Positions 53,900-63,552 of a stretch of DNA of 64,000 nt are shown in pieces. The position numbers were made by a program, and so were the translations under genes. This DNA is from Lacipirellula parvula (GTDB lineage: Bacteria > Planctomycetota > Planctomycetia > Pirellulales > Lacipirellulaceae). The notes under the pieces were generated by a model, which worked only from the letters and a program-made list of their open reading frames with translations, did no database searches and was not told where the DNA came from. How positions within the stretch are numbered: the stretch's first letter is position 1; every line of letters starts with the position of its first letter. The stretch is taken from the NCBI RefSeq assembly GCF_009177095.1, contig NZ_AP021861.1:2710501-2774500 (forward strand), read 5' to 3'.

Positions 53900-54862
53900 T
53901 CATTCGTCGCTGGCGACCGTCGACATGGCGCGATAGAGCTCAGGAGCAATCTGCTCTTCAAGAAACTCGACATGGCCGTCGGCGAACGCGAATAGTGCAC
54001 CGTTAGGATGATAACTTCCCATGGCGCCGTTCTGGCGTTCATAGGAGTCGCCGTGGCCGGGCGGGGTATTGATGGCATACTCCGTGGTGCGCAAGCAGTC
54101 GGCATTCAGGCGGGCGTATGTCCAGGTATTGGAAGACTCCCAAACATCGGACATCAGGACTTCGCCGAGAAGCATCGTCCGCGAGAGCCCGTCGGCGACT
54201 TCGCTCGCTCGCCGCGGAATCACATAGAGGAACATCCCGTCATTTTCGTACTTGGCGACGGCGCGCGGCGCCGCGGGGCCCTTTGTTCCTTGGACGAAGC
54301 AGTAACTGCCAGTGGCGGCCAAGACGGGCGCGTAAACCTCGCTGACGGCTGCTGAGTCGTCGCTTGGGCAAACAAAGATCGGCGGGCGCTGCATGACGCC
54401 TTCAGCTTTCTCCGGACTGGAAAACCATCCCAGATCATCGATATTGCGGTTCCACAGCCCTCCTTGGCTAACATTGAGCTGCGCGTAAAGCGGCTCTTGT
54501 TCCAGATACGGCAGGAGCGTCACAAATCCGCTGGCGGCTGTCTTACGCGCCACAGGCAACCCTGGCGGGCACGCGGAAACGCCGGTGGTGTCGTCACAGC
54601 CCACTCGTCCCGCTGGGAAATGGCGAATTTGAGCCTCGTACTGCGCGGTCGCTAGGGCCAGCTGCCGGAGATGATCGCCGCAGAGTTGCCGCCGCGCTGC
54701 TTCTCGCGCTGCTTGAATCGCGGGCATCACGATCGCTACCAGGCTGCCGACGATCGCAGTGACGACCAGCAATTCGACTAACGTGAAGGCTTGCCTTACG
54801 CACGCATCGCCTTGTCCGCGGGCAGCGTCTGTCGTCGATCTGGAGTTTTCCATTGCAGACAT
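53900..54862 (-). CDS. DUF1559 pseudopilin-like protein
   Basis: A 320-aa protein with a 24-residue leader and the prepilin motif AFTLVELLVVTAIVGSLVA, then VMPAIQAAREAARRQLC. The C-terminal ALFAFADGHVEFLEEQI fits the family. It lies divergent from the sigma factor gene, 169 bp away. The start could also be the second ATG three codons later. Confidence 0.87.
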   Translation of the reverse strand: MSAMENSRSTTDAARGQGDACVRQAFTLVELLVVTAIVGSLVAIVMPAIQAAREAARRQLCGDHLRQLALATAQYEAQIRHFPAGRVGCDDTTGVSACPPGLPVARKTAASGFVTLLPYLEQEPLYAQLNVSQGGLWNRNIDDLGWFSSPEKAEGVMQRPPIFVCPSDDSAAVSEVYAPVLAATGSYCFVQGTKGPAAPRAVAKYENDGMFLYVIPRRASEVADGLSRTMLLGEVLMSDVWESSNTWTYARLNADCLRTTEYAINTPPGHGDSYERQNGAMGSYHPNGALFAFADGHVEFLEEQIAPELYRAMSTVASDE

Positions 54863-55031
54863 CGCCGCAACTGTGACTGATTAGCCGCGCTGGCGGCGCA
54901 GCAGGTCGAGACAAGCTCTCGTCAGACTATCAGATTCAGCAGGAGAATGCAGGTAAATTCGTCGCCGCGGAATTTTGCAAGATTGGCGTCGCTTGGGCAC
55001 ATTGGTACGGCAGAGCGATAGAATTTGGGCA

Positions 55032-55643
55032 ATGACCCTACCGAACGACGCCACAGCAGAAATATCCGGCGGGGTTCCCGATATGACGGACCCCGTTATT
55101 TTTGCTGCGCACTTCCAGGATGCGTATCGTCGACTGACGCTTGTTGCGGCAGGCGTCACGGGAGAACGCCAGGCTGCTGAAGACATCGTGCAAGAAGCCG
55201 CGATCGTCGCGTTCGAAAAGGTTGAACAATTCCAACCAGGCTCCAAGTTTTCTGCATGGATGGCGGAAATCGTGCGACGCTGCGCCTTGAACTATCGGCG
55301 AAAAGTTCAGCATCGGCGAACGTACGCCGCCGATCCGGCGATCATCGCGGAAGTGCAAGGCGACGCTACCGTCGACAAGCGATCGCCGATTGCCCGCAAC
55401 GGCGGCGAGTTGGTTCCCGATCAGACCGCTTTCGACGACGAAGTTTCCAGCGCCTTGCAAACTCTCAGCGTCGAGGCTCGCTCTTGTTTGATGCTGCGAG
55501 TCATTGAGAATTTAACGTATGCAGAGATCTCGGAACTGCTCGGCATCCCGGAAGGCACGGCCATGAGCCACGTCCACCGGAGTAAGTCGGCGCTCAGAAA
55601 ACATCTCTCCGAATCGCCTAAGATGACGCGCCAGCAGCGCTAG
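55032..55643 (+). CDS. ECF-type sigma-70 factor
   Basis: About 203 aa from the ATG at 55032. Region 2 spans residues about 30-85 (FQDAYRRLTLVAAGVTG ... AEDIVQEAAIVAFEKVEQF). Region 4 lies near the C-terminus (LQTLSVEARSCLMLRVIENL, TYAEISELLGIPEGTAMSHVHR). A TTG further up and an ATG at 55083 are alternatives. Its target promoters are unknown. The putative anti-sigma factor begins 8 bp after the stop, a usual arrangement. Confidence 0.88.
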   Translation: MTLPNDATAEISGGVPDMTDPVIFAAHFQDAYRRLTLVAAGVTGERQAAEDIVQEAAIVAFEKVEQFQPGSKFSAWMAEIVRRCALNYRRKVQHRRTYAADPAIIAEVQGDATVDKRSPIARNGGELVPDQTAFDDEVSSALQTLSVEARSCLMLRVIENLTYAEISELLGIPEGTAMSHVHRSKSALRKHLSESPKMTRQQR

Positions 55644-55651
55644 TTTTTGCT

Positions 55652-56416
55652 ATGCCCCAAGATCAAGAACAACCCGACGACGAATTGCTCGAGAAGTTTC
55701 TCGACAATTTGACGAACGATGACGAGCGCGAGTCGTTCACGGCGGCGTTGCGCACTGATCCGGGGCGTCGGGCGGAAGTTGAGCTTCAGCGCCGCATCGA
55801 TGATTCGCTTCAACGAATGTTCACGATCAACGTGCCCCAGAGCAGAATTCCCACTATTGCTCCGCCGGCTGATGAGGAATTCGTCGAGCGCCCCGCGGTG
55901 AAACCTTCCAAGCAAAGACGGAACGTCATCATTGCGGCTCTAGCAGCGTCGTTGCTGGTCGCTTCTGCGCTGACGTTTCTGTGGCAGAACGCCCAGCATG
56001 GCGGCCCCGACGTCGCGGCGCGGCCGCTGGTCGACATCTACCGGAACGCAGTGTCGAGTGGTTTTGAGCCGACGTATGAATGTCACGAGCCCGAGCGATT
56101 TGCCGCGACGTTCGAGCGTCGGCAAGGCGAGCCGCTGCGATTGCTCGAACTGCCCGCGAACATGCGCATGCTCGGACTGGCGTACACGGGCGGCCTGAGT
56201 CGCAACGCCACCGCGATGCTGGCGTACGTCGACGATGCGCCGGTGATGGTTTTCGTCGATCGCTTGGAAAATGACGTCAAGCAAGCAGCCCCAGCGGCGG
56301 GCGATCTACACATTTTCCGCGATGAGCGAGATGGTCTAGTTTTCTACGAGGTCACGCCCTTGCAGTCGCCGCTCGTGACGCCATTTCTCGCGAAAACCAT
56401 GCAAGACTCCCCCTAG
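55652..56416 (+). CDS. Putative membrane-anchored anti-sigma factor
   Basis: A 254-aa protein with a charged cytoplasmic N-terminus (DDELLEKFLDNLTNDDERESF), one transmembrane helix near residues 92-111 (VIIAALAASLLVASALTFLW), and an extracytoplasmic C-terminal domain of unknown fold. No anti-sigma zinc motif (HxxxCxxC) is visible; the call rests on topology and its place directly behind the sigma factor. Confidence 0.6.
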   Translation: MPQDQEQPDDELLEKFLDNLTNDDERESFTAALRTDPGRRAEVELQRRIDDSLQRMFTINVPQSRIPTIAPPADEEFVERPAVKPSKQRRNVIIAALAASLLVASALTFLWQNAQHGGPDVAARPLVDIYRNAVSSGFEPTYECHEPERFAATFERRQGEPLRLLELPANMRMLGLAYTGGLSRNATAMLAYVDDAPVMVFVDRLENDVKQAAPAAGDLHIFRDERDGLVFYEVTPLQSPLVTPFLAKTMQDSP

Positions 56417-56582
56417 TCGCCTTGCAAGTCGCTTGGTTGGTTCTGGAGCGTCAGTCTTCGATCAAGCTGCGGGGCTAGAAGCTCTTCTCTTCGAGCGTGC
56501 AAGATTTTTCACGCGTCGACACATTCTGAAGTACGACACCCGCGTAGTTTTTTCGCCGGACTCATCAAAGAAGGGGGCTGCC

Positions 56583-58073
56583 ATGCGCCAGAACAGTGCA
56601 TGCTTTGCGTTAATCGGGTCGATTGTTGCTCTTCTGCTGCGAAGCGAGGGGGCGGCTCAGCCTTACACAACCCCGATTGCGAAGGGAGCGATCTCCGTAC
56701 GGCTGGAGCCAGTCGCCACTGGAATGGCGGCCCCGGACTACGCGATTAGTCCGCCGGATGATGCTTCAAGACTATTTGTCGTCGAACAGCGTGGTCTGCT
56801 GCGAATCATTCAGAACGGCGCGCTACTGCCTGGCGCCGCGCTCGACGTCAGCGGCAGAGTGAGTCCGCCATTCGTTGCCGGCAACGCGAACGACGAGCGA
56901 GGTCTGTTGGGGCTGGCGTTTCATCCTGGTTTCAACGACAGCGCCAGCGTCGGCTACCACACGCTCTACACGTATGGGAGCGAACCGATCCCAGCTGGAA
57001 CGGCTCCTACGTTCGTCGCGCCGAACAACGCGGCGCAGGCCTACAAGAACGTCGTCAATGAATGGAAGATCAGCGCGGCGGACCCCAACGTCATTGATCC
57101 AGCGTCTCGCCGCGAAGTCGTCTCCTTCGGCAAGAACGCCGGCAATCACAACGGCGGCACGCTCGCTTTTGGGCCCGACGGGTACATGTACATCGGACTC
57201 GGTGACGGCGGAAACGCCAACGACACGGGCACCAGCCACATCGAACCGGGGGGGAACTCGCAGAACCTCTCGACGCCGCTCGGCAAAATGCTGCGCATCG
57301 ATCCAGTGAACCCCGCGCTGACTTCGACCAGCGTCGACGCCGTCAGCGGCAACGCCCAATATCGCTTGCCAGCGACGAATCCGTTTCAAGGGGCGAATCA
57401 GCTGCGCGAGATTTACGCCTACGGATTTCGCAACCCCTATCGCTTCGCCTTCGACACAGCGAACGGCGAGTTGATCTTGGCCGACGTCGGGCAGAACAAC
57501 ATCGAAGAAATCAATCGCGTGACGCTCGGCGGGAACTATGGCTGGGCTGTGAAGGAAGGGACGTTTTTGTTCAATCGCTCGAACGGAACCATCGGCGCGC
57601 CTCCGGGAAATAACAGTCCCGGCTCGCCCGCTGGCATGATCGATCCGATCCAGGGAACGCTTGGAACCCTGCAATACGATCATGGCGACGGCATCTCGAT
57701 CACCGGCGGATTCGTTTATCGAGGCTCAGCTATTCCCCAACTCGTCGGCAAATACGTTTTCGGCGACCTCGCGTTACGCGGCACGCCCGTTCGCGCCGAC
57801 GGCCGGCTGTTCTACGCCGATTTGACGACGGGCGTGATCAACGAGTTCCGCATTCCACAGTTCGCCAATGACCAGCTGCCCAACGGCCTGACGGTTCATG
57901 GATTTGGCGAAGACGGCGCAGGCGAACTCTACGCGCTTGTTACGAACACTCCCGCCAATGGGGCTGGTGGCATCGTCTACAAGTTCGCAGCTGTGCCAGA
58001 GCCTGCTGCATTGCTACTTGCCTGCTGGGCGGGACTTGCGGCAACGCTTGCACGAGGCCAGCGGCGACTTTGA
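56583..58073 (+). CDS. PQQ-dependent sugar dehydrogenase-type protein with PEP-CTERM tail
   Basis: A 496-aa protein from the ATG at 56583, supported by AAGAAGGGGG upstream and the signal peptide at the start. The GdhB/sorbosone dehydrogenase signature is clear: DERGLLGLAFHPGF, NHNGGTLAFGPDGYMYIG with the catalytic His, LRIDPVNP, FRNPYRFAFD, and GGNYGWAVKEG. It ends in a PEP-CTERM tail (VPEPAALLLACWAGLAATLARGQRR, as motif, helix and basic end). It probably oxidises sugars outside the cytoplasm and is held at the envelope. Confidence 0.88.
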   Translation: MRQNSACFALIGSIVALLLRSEGAAQPYTTPIAKGAISVRLEPVATGMAAPDYAISPPDDASRLFVVEQRGLLRIIQNGALLPGAALDVSGRVSPPFVAGNANDERGLLGLAFHPGFNDSASVGYHTLYTYGSEPIPAGTAPTFVAPNNAAQAYKNVVNEWKISAADPNVIDPASRREVVSFGKNAGNHNGGTLAFGPDGYMYIGLGDGGNANDTGTSHIEPGGNSQNLSTPLGKMLRIDPVNPALTSTSVDAVSGNAQYRLPATNPFQGANQLREIYAYGFRNPYRFAFDTANGELILADVGQNNIEEINRVTLGGNYGWAVKEGTFLFNRSNGTIGAPPGNNSPGSPAGMIDPIQGTLGTLQYDHGDGISITGGFVYRGSAIPQLVGKYVFGDLALRGTPVRADGRLFYADLTTGVINEFRIPQFANDQLPNGLTVHGFGEDGAGELYALVTNTPANGAGGIVYKFAAVPEPAALLLACWAGLAATLARGQRRL

Positions 58074-58301
58074 CGATGAACATTCGCCGCGCAGCAAATG
58101 ATGATGGCGAGAACCAAGGCTTCGGCAGCAACTTGCCTCAAATGTGCCTCGACCCGTTGACGCGATTTTCCGACCCAGTTTGTCAACAGTTTAAGTTCGT
58201 CGAACTCACTTGATTGCGAAAGGGACTTGCGTCAACGATGTAGCGAGTCAAGATAGTGCAATCCCCCCTTACACTTTCCATGACTCTCCCGGCCGGCCAA
58301 T

Positions 58302-58532
58302 ATGGAATATATCGTTCTGGCCTTTGGCCTGATTAGCTTCTTTGTTCACGTCGGGTTGGCCATCGCGGTGCTTGCAGACGCGAAGAAGATCGGAACCGAT
58401 CGGCAGTCCATGGAGATTGGGCCGATGCTGTGGGGCTGGGCGACGCTCATCGGCGGAATCGTCGCTGTGGGCATCTACTGGTTCATCTACCATTCGAATT
58501 TGCGGTCTGATCGCAACGAACCTCCGCGGTGA
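58302..58532 (+). CDS. Small membrane protein
   Basis: 76 aa with two hydrophobic helices (about 3-24 and 41-63) separated by DAKKIGTDRQSMEIG. Unknown function; similar short double-helix proteins are common in planctomycetes. The ATG is in a plausible context, and codon use fits the region. Confidence 0.6.
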   Translation: MEYIVLAFGLISFFVHVGLAIAVLADAKKIGTDRQSMEIGPMLWGWATLIGGIVAVGIYWFIYHSNLRSDRNEPPR

Positions 58533-58990
58533 TCATACCGCTCCGCGGTCACTGCTCTATTAGCGATCCACGCCAAACGCTTTGATAGCGTGTTCTCGCT
58601 CCCGCTTTCGGTCGGAGTCGTCGCCCTCTTGATCAGTGCGAGCGGCTGAATTATCATACAATTCACCGTGGTCGCGACGGCAGGCATTTCGAGGTTTATC
58701 TCGGGCCATCTTCGTGGTTTTTTCAGCTCTGCTCGGCGTGCGGCCCCGGCTTGTCATCTCATTTGCCGTACACGGATCGGAATTGGTTCCTCTCAGCTTG
58801 CCATCCGTTCGACGGCGCTGCGCACGACTACGCGTAGCAACCCTCGTCAAGAAGGCCGTTGCAGTCGACCAACATCGAAGGCATTCGCGATGCGATGAGT
58901 TTGGGGCGCCAATCCGCAGGCGATTTCATCGACCAAGCCACTTCGACGAGATTATTCAGTCACGTGTAAACGGATGAATGGTACGCAACG
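58533..58990. other. Intergenic stretch before the Ldh gene, with a candidate promoter
   Basis: TTGATC (58629-58634), a 17-nt spacer and TATCAT (58652-58657), followed by ACA, resemble the promoters of sites C and D. The operator palindrome is missing: what follows does not match ACANNNTGTNC. If used, the leader to the Ldh gene is about 330 nt. A 113-codon frame (58636-58977) has no recognisable family and is not called. Confidence 0.4.
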
Positions 58991-60052
58991 ATGCCGCTTG
59001 TAGACGCCGCCGCCGCCGAGTCGTACATCGGTTCCCTTTTCGAACGATTGGGAACGCCCGAGCGCAGCGCGCAGCTCGTAGCCAATCATCTTGTGGAGTC
59101 CAGCCTGCTAGGCCATGACTCGCATGGCATCATGCGCACCGTCCAGTACTGCGCTGCCATCGAGCGGGGCGACTTGATCACGGACGCGCAGTTGGAAATC
59201 GTTCGCGAATCCGCAGCTGGCGCCGTCCTCGATGGACGATGGGCTTTTGGGCAGGTTGCCGCGGCCGAAGCGATGCAGCTCGCCATGAGCAAAGCCGCTA
59301 AGTGCGGCGTCGGCACGGTAACGTTGCGCAACTGCAATCACACCGGTCGCCTGGGCGCCTACACGGCGACGGCTGCCAATGCCGGCATGGTCGCCATGAT
59401 GATGGTGAACGCGGGCGGGGGGTATCAGTCCGTCGTACCCTTCGGCGGTCGCGAGCGGCGACTCGCCACCAATCCGTTGTCACTGGCTGCTCCGTCTGGC
59501 GGCGAATTTCCGCTCGTGCTCGATATTGCGACCAGCATGGCGCCCGAGGGGAAAATCCGCGTCTACAAGCAACGCAATGCCGCGCTGCCGAGCGGTTGGA
59601 TTGTCGACGCCAATGGCGAGCCGTCGACAAATCCAAATGATCTCTACGCCGATCCGCCCGGCGCCATCCTGCCTTTCGGCGGAGAAGTCGGGCACAAAGG
59701 GTATGGACTGGCGTTCATGGTCGACGTTCTCGCCGGCGCGCTGACAGAAGCTGGTTGCTGTCGAGCAGGCGAGATCGTCGCACGCGACGGTTCGTTGCTC
59801 ATAGCGATCGACGTGAGGCATTTCTCAAGCGAAGACATTTTCAGCGGCCATGTCAGGGGCTTGATCGCGCACATCAAATCCTGTCCTCCCGCTCCGGGAT
59901 ACGACGAGGTCTTCGTACCAGGAGAGATGGAGTATCGCACGGCGCAACTTCGTCGTAAGGAAGGGATTCACGTCGAAGAAGAGGCGTGGAACGGAATCGA
60001 AGCGATTGGCGATCGGCTAGGCGCGACTCGCATTTCGTATCTTCGCAATTGA
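58991..60052 (+). CDS. Ldh-type malate/lactate dehydrogenase-family oxidoreductase
   Basis: A 353-aa protein of the LDH2/MDH2/YlbC family: LVESSLLGHDSHGIMRTVQYC, GTVTLRNCNHTGRLGAYT, ATNPLSLAAPS and GHKGYGLAFMVDVL. Members are NAD(P)-dependent dehydrogenases of 2-hydroxy acids, including sugar-derived acids, lactate, malate and ureidoglycolate. The order ahead of the alpha-galactosidase suggests a role in sugar-acid oxidation. A near-consensus promoter lies 330 bp upstream. Confidence 0.88.
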   Translation: MPLVDAAAAESYIGSLFERLGTPERSAQLVANHLVESSLLGHDSHGIMRTVQYCAAIERGDLITDAQLEIVRESAAGAVLDGRWAFGQVAAAEAMQLAMSKAAKCGVGTVTLRNCNHTGRLGAYTATAANAGMVAMMMVNAGGGYQSVVPFGGRERRLATNPLSLAAPSGGEFPLVLDIATSMAPEGKIRVYKQRNAALPSGWIVDANGEPSTNPNDLYADPPGAILPFGGEVGHKGYGLAFMVDVLAGALTEAGCCRAGEIVARDGSLLIAIDVRHFSSEDIFSGHVRGLIAHIKSCPPAPGYDEVFVPGEMEYRTAQLRRKEGIHVEEEAWNGIEAIGDRLGATRISYLRN

Positions 60053-60095
60053 GCCCGAGTTTCCGCGATTTAGATTTGCATTTCGAGGGTTTTCT

Positions 60096-62210
60096 ATGAC
60101 TTACCAAGCCTTGCTGCACAGGCAATACGCCAACTTTGCCTTCCGATGTCTCGCGATGGCGTTTATTGCCATGCACGGCTTCGTCGCCTCTCCACTTATG
60201 CACGCTGCCGTTCCAGCAGCTGCGCCTACTCAGGAGGAAATCGCGGCCAAAGATGCGTGGGGCAAAGCGAACTTGCTAGACGCCGAGGCGCAGCCGCCTT
60301 TTTCGCTCATGTTCGGCTCGGATAGTCGTTCCGATTTTTTCCGCACGTGGCCTCGCGAGACGAGCACGCGGAAAATCGACGCCGATCGCACCGAGCACAC
60401 GTTCACCTGGCGGGACGCGGCGTCTGGGCTCGAACTACGGTGCGTCGCCGTCGACTACGCAGACTACCCAGTGGTTGAGTGGACGGTCTATCTCAAGAAC
60501 ACCGGCGACAAGCGCACGCCGCTACTGAAAAACATTGAAGGGCTCGACATCGTCGTCAATCGCAACGCCGATGGCGAGTTCACGCTACACGGCATTAAGG
60601 GCGACTTCTGCGCCGCCGACAGTTACGAGCCATTCTCGCTGCCGATGCCCGCAGGATTCGAGAAGAAATTCGGCACGCCGATATGGTCCGGCAAATCTTG
60701 CGACGGCCCCGATGGTTGGCCGTACCATAATTTACAAATGCCCGGCGGCGGAATGATCTTCGCCATTGGTTGGCCTGGCGCATGGCACAGCAACTTTACC
60801 CGCGTCGGCGAGCAAGGCTTGCACGTGGCCGCTGGCCAACAACATACGCACCTGGTCCTGGAGCCAGGCGAAGAGATTCGCACGCCCCTGATCGCCGTTT
60901 TGTTTTACCAAGGCGACGACATCATCCGCTCCCAGAATCTGTGGCGCCGGTGGAATCGAGCGCACGTGATCCCGCAGGTGGATGGGAAGCCGCTCGGCCC
61001 GCTGTCGCAGGTGCAAGTCGACGGCGTCGACAAAACGTATGTTCAAAGCTTGCTCGACGCCGGCGCCCACATCGATCTTTGCTGGCGTGACGCTGGCGCC
61101 GGCGGCCCGAACACCTGGTATCCGAGCGACAAAGGGCCACACCTGCCGAAGCCGGGGGAGCCGAACAACCAATGGCTGAACACCGGCACGTGGGAAATCG
61201 ATCGCAGAAGGTACCCCGACGGTTTTCGCCCCTTCAGCGATTGGTGTCGCGAGCAAGGGATGCAATTCATCATGTGGTTCGAACCGGAACGCGCCGGCTC
61301 GCCCGAAACATTCCTCGGCAGCAAGACCGAGTGGCTGTTGCCGCAAACCCCGTCGACCGTGGGCAGCATCGTCAACTTGGGAAATCCTGAATGTCTTGCT
61401 TGGCTGATCGATCACATCGACGGGATGATCGAATCACAAGGGCTCGATTGGTATCGCGAAGACATGAACGGCGACGGTCCCTTCACCGCGTGGCGCGCGG
61501 CAGACGCGGGAGATCGGCAGGGGATGACCGAAAATCTCTACATCCAGGGCCATCTTAAGTTTTGGGATACGCTCGTGGAGCGCAATCCTGGTTTGCGGAT
61601 AGATTCCTGCGCATCCGGCGGCCGCAGGAACGATCTTGAAACGATGCGCCGCGCCGTGCCATTCGTGCGCAGCGATTTCCAGTTCCCCGACATTCAAGAG
61701 AACGTGTTCGACGCGAATCAATGCCAGACTTACGGCCTGTCGAGCTGGCTGCCGTTCAATGGTTCAGGGGTCTACCGCTACTCGCCATATGAAATGCGCA
61801 GCTTCTACCTCCCGTTGTTTGGCACGGGATGCTTAAAGTCTGACGACTTCAAGGCGCAGGCGGAAGCCTACAAAGAGTGCGCTCGCGTTGCTCCCTCCAT
61901 GTTATTCGGCGACTACTACCCGCTGACGCCTTACAGCTTGGCGAAGGACGTTTGGATCGCGTGGCAGTTCGACCGTCCGGAGCTAGGGGAGGGGGCGATT
62001 CAAGCATTTCGACGTGCGGGTGCGGAGGAGGGGACCATTCGATTGAAGCTGCGCGGACTCGATCCGAACGCATCCTACGAAGTGACCGATTTCGACCATG
62101 GCGACAGCACGCATCTCGGCCAGAAGCTGATGGACGAAGGCTTGGAGGTGGCCCTTGAGCCAGAAGGATCTGCGGTGTTCACGTACAAGGTGAAAGCCGC
62201 GGAAAATTGA
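60096..62210 (+). CDS. GH36-type alpha-galactosidase, secreted
   Basis: A 704-aa protein with a hydrophobic N-terminus (residues about 20-45). The GH36 pattern follows: FSDWCREQGMQFIMWFEPER, DWYREDMN with likely nucleophile Asp456, DSCASGGRRNDLETMRR, and FVRSDFQFPD with likely acid/base Asp527. Length and order of motifs fit clan GH-D. It should release terminal alpha-galactose; the galactose-versus-other-sugar specificity is not certain. It shows the family's C-terminal beta-domain (MDEGLEVALEPEGSAVF). Confidence 0.9.
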   Translation: MTYQALLHRQYANFAFRCLAMAFIAMHGFVASPLMHAAVPAAAPTQEEIAAKDAWGKANLLDAEAQPPFSLMFGSDSRSDFFRTWPRETSTRKIDADRTEHTFTWRDAASGLELRCVAVDYADYPVVEWTVYLKNTGDKRTPLLKNIEGLDIVVNRNADGEFTLHGIKGDFCAADSYEPFSLPMPAGFEKKFGTPIWSGKSCDGPDGWPYHNLQMPGGGMIFAIGWPGAWHSNFTRVGEQGLHVAAGQQHTHLVLEPGEEIRTPLIAVLFYQGDDIIRSQNLWRRWNRAHVIPQVDGKPLGPLSQVQVDGVDKTYVQSLLDAGAHIDLCWRDAGAGGPNTWYPSDKGPHLPKPGEPNNQWLNTGTWEIDRRRYPDGFRPFSDWCREQGMQFIMWFEPERAGSPETFLGSKTEWLLPQTPSTVGSIVNLGNPECLAWLIDHIDGMIESQGLDWYREDMNGDGPFTAWRAADAGDRQGMTENLYIQGHLKFWDTLVERNPGLRIDSCASGGRRNDLETMRRAVPFVRSDFQFPDIQENVFDANQCQTYGLSSWLPFNGSGVYRYSPYEMRSFYLPLFGTGCLKSDDFKAQAEAYKECARVAPSMLFGDYYPLTPYSLAKDVWIAWQFDRPELGEGAIQAFRRAGAEEGTIRLKLRGLDPNASYEVTDFDHGDSTHLGQKLMDEGLEVALEPEGSAVFTYKVKAAEN

Positions 62211-62417
62211 ACGGGCGTAGAACTGCAGGCCAGACGTTCGCGCTTCGGTACCGGCAATCGGCGTCACGACCTGCCACTGAGAAGCCGTCTCCGCTTCGTT
62301 TGTGAGCGAGACGGCGAGTTCGGTCCGCGCTTTGTTCTGCTGGCGAGGCTTGTGTACCATGTGAGCGACGAACGCGCTACTCCGACATCGACGCCAAGCT
62401 CAACGCAGTGAGAAAGC

Positions 62418-63527
62418 ATGCGAAGCCTGCTCCTGATCGCCATCTTGTCTGCTCTCGTTTCCGCTCCATCAGTTCACGCCGCGCGACCGAAGCCCCCCGT
62501 GCGAGATCCGCAGGAGGATGGTTTCGTCGCAGCCGTCGAACTTCCGGACGGCGAGCTGCCGCCGAAAGACGCCGTCGGCAATTTTGTCCTCGGCCCGAAG
62601 CACCCGGTGGCGCCGGAGATGCTCGATCCGCCCGGCGGGCTGCGGGGTAGGGTGGTCGAGTTCACGATGAAGTCGGCTGACAGCAAGATCTATCCTGGCG
62701 TCGCGCGCGATGCCGGCACGTCAGGCAAGGTTGATCCGGCCGACCCGGCAAAGCTGATCGTCACAACCAGCCGGCCGGCGCCATACGAGCGTCGCGTCGC
62801 CGTCTACATTCCGAAGGACTATGTGGCGGGGACGAAGGCGCCGTTTATCGTCGGCGCCGACGGGCCCGACAACGGCCTGTTCACGGCGCTCGACAATCTC
62901 ATCGCTGAGAGACGGGTGCCTCCGCTCGTGGCGATCTCCATCGGCAACGGCGGCGGCGACGCGCAAGGGAGCCAGCGCGGACTCGAATACGACACCGTGT
63001 CGGGCCTCTATGCCGAGTTTGTCGAAAAGGAAGTTTTGCCGCGCGTGGAGAAAGAATGCGGCGTCATGCTCACCGACGACCCCAACGGCCGCGCGACGAC
63101 CGGCTGCAGTTCGGGCGCCTCGTGCGCGTTTACGATGGCGTGGTTCCGCCCCGACCTGTACCGCCGCGTTCTCAGCTACTCGGGCACTTACGTTAATCAG
63201 CAGTGGCCGTCGAACCCCGAGACGCCGCACGGGGCTTGGGAGTACCACGAACGCTTGATTCCCAGCAGCCCGCCGAAGCCGCTCAAGATCTGGCTCGAGG
63301 TAAGTGATCAGGATAACTTTAACCCGAATCGCATGCGCGACGGCATGCACGACTGGGTGCTGGCCAACGAGCGGATGGCCCATGTATTGGCCGAGAAGGG
63401 GTACCAGTACCAGTTCGTCTTCGCGAAGAACGCCGGCCACTGCGACGGCGCGGTGAAGCGACAGACATTGCCGTACGCACTCGAGTGGCTGTGGAGCGAC
63501 TACAAGCCGGCCGAAGCGAAGCCGTAG
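62418..63527 (+). CDS. Secreted esterase of the enterochelin-esterase-like alpha/beta hydrolase family
   Basis: A 369-aa protein with a signal peptide (LLLIAILSALVSAPSVHAA). The hydrolase domain shows RRVAVYIPKDYVAG, PFIVGADG, ISIGNGGGDAQG, then the nucleophile elbow GCSSG (Ser231) and the His end (NAGHCDGAVK). Members are IroE/Fes-like esterases of small acyl or feruloyl esters. Its place after an alpha-galactosidase fits removal of ester groups from plant-type glycans. Confidence 0.88.
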   Translation: MRSLLLIAILSALVSAPSVHAARPKPPVRDPQEDGFVAAVELPDGELPPKDAVGNFVLGPKHPVAPEMLDPPGGLRGRVVEFTMKSADSKIYPGVARDAGTSGKVDPADPAKLIVTTSRPAPYERRVAVYIPKDYVAGTKAPFIVGADGPDNGLFTALDNLIAERRVPPLVAISIGNGGGDAQGSQRGLEYDTVSGLYAEFVEKEVLPRVEKECGVMLTDDPNGRATTGCSSGASCAFTMAWFRPDLYRRVLSYSGTYVNQQWPSNPETPHGAWEYHERLIPSSPPKPLKIWLEVSDQDNFNPNRMRDGMHDWVLANERMAHVLAEKGYQYQFVFAKNAGHCDGAVKRQTLPYALEWLWSDYKPAEAKP

Positions 63528-63552
63528 GGCCGCGCCTGCAATAGCTTGTCGC

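Noticed and set aside
58652-58660. TATCATACA as a further operator copy
   Set aside because: It fits only the -10 and first bases; the TGT-x-CG-x-ACA core is missing.
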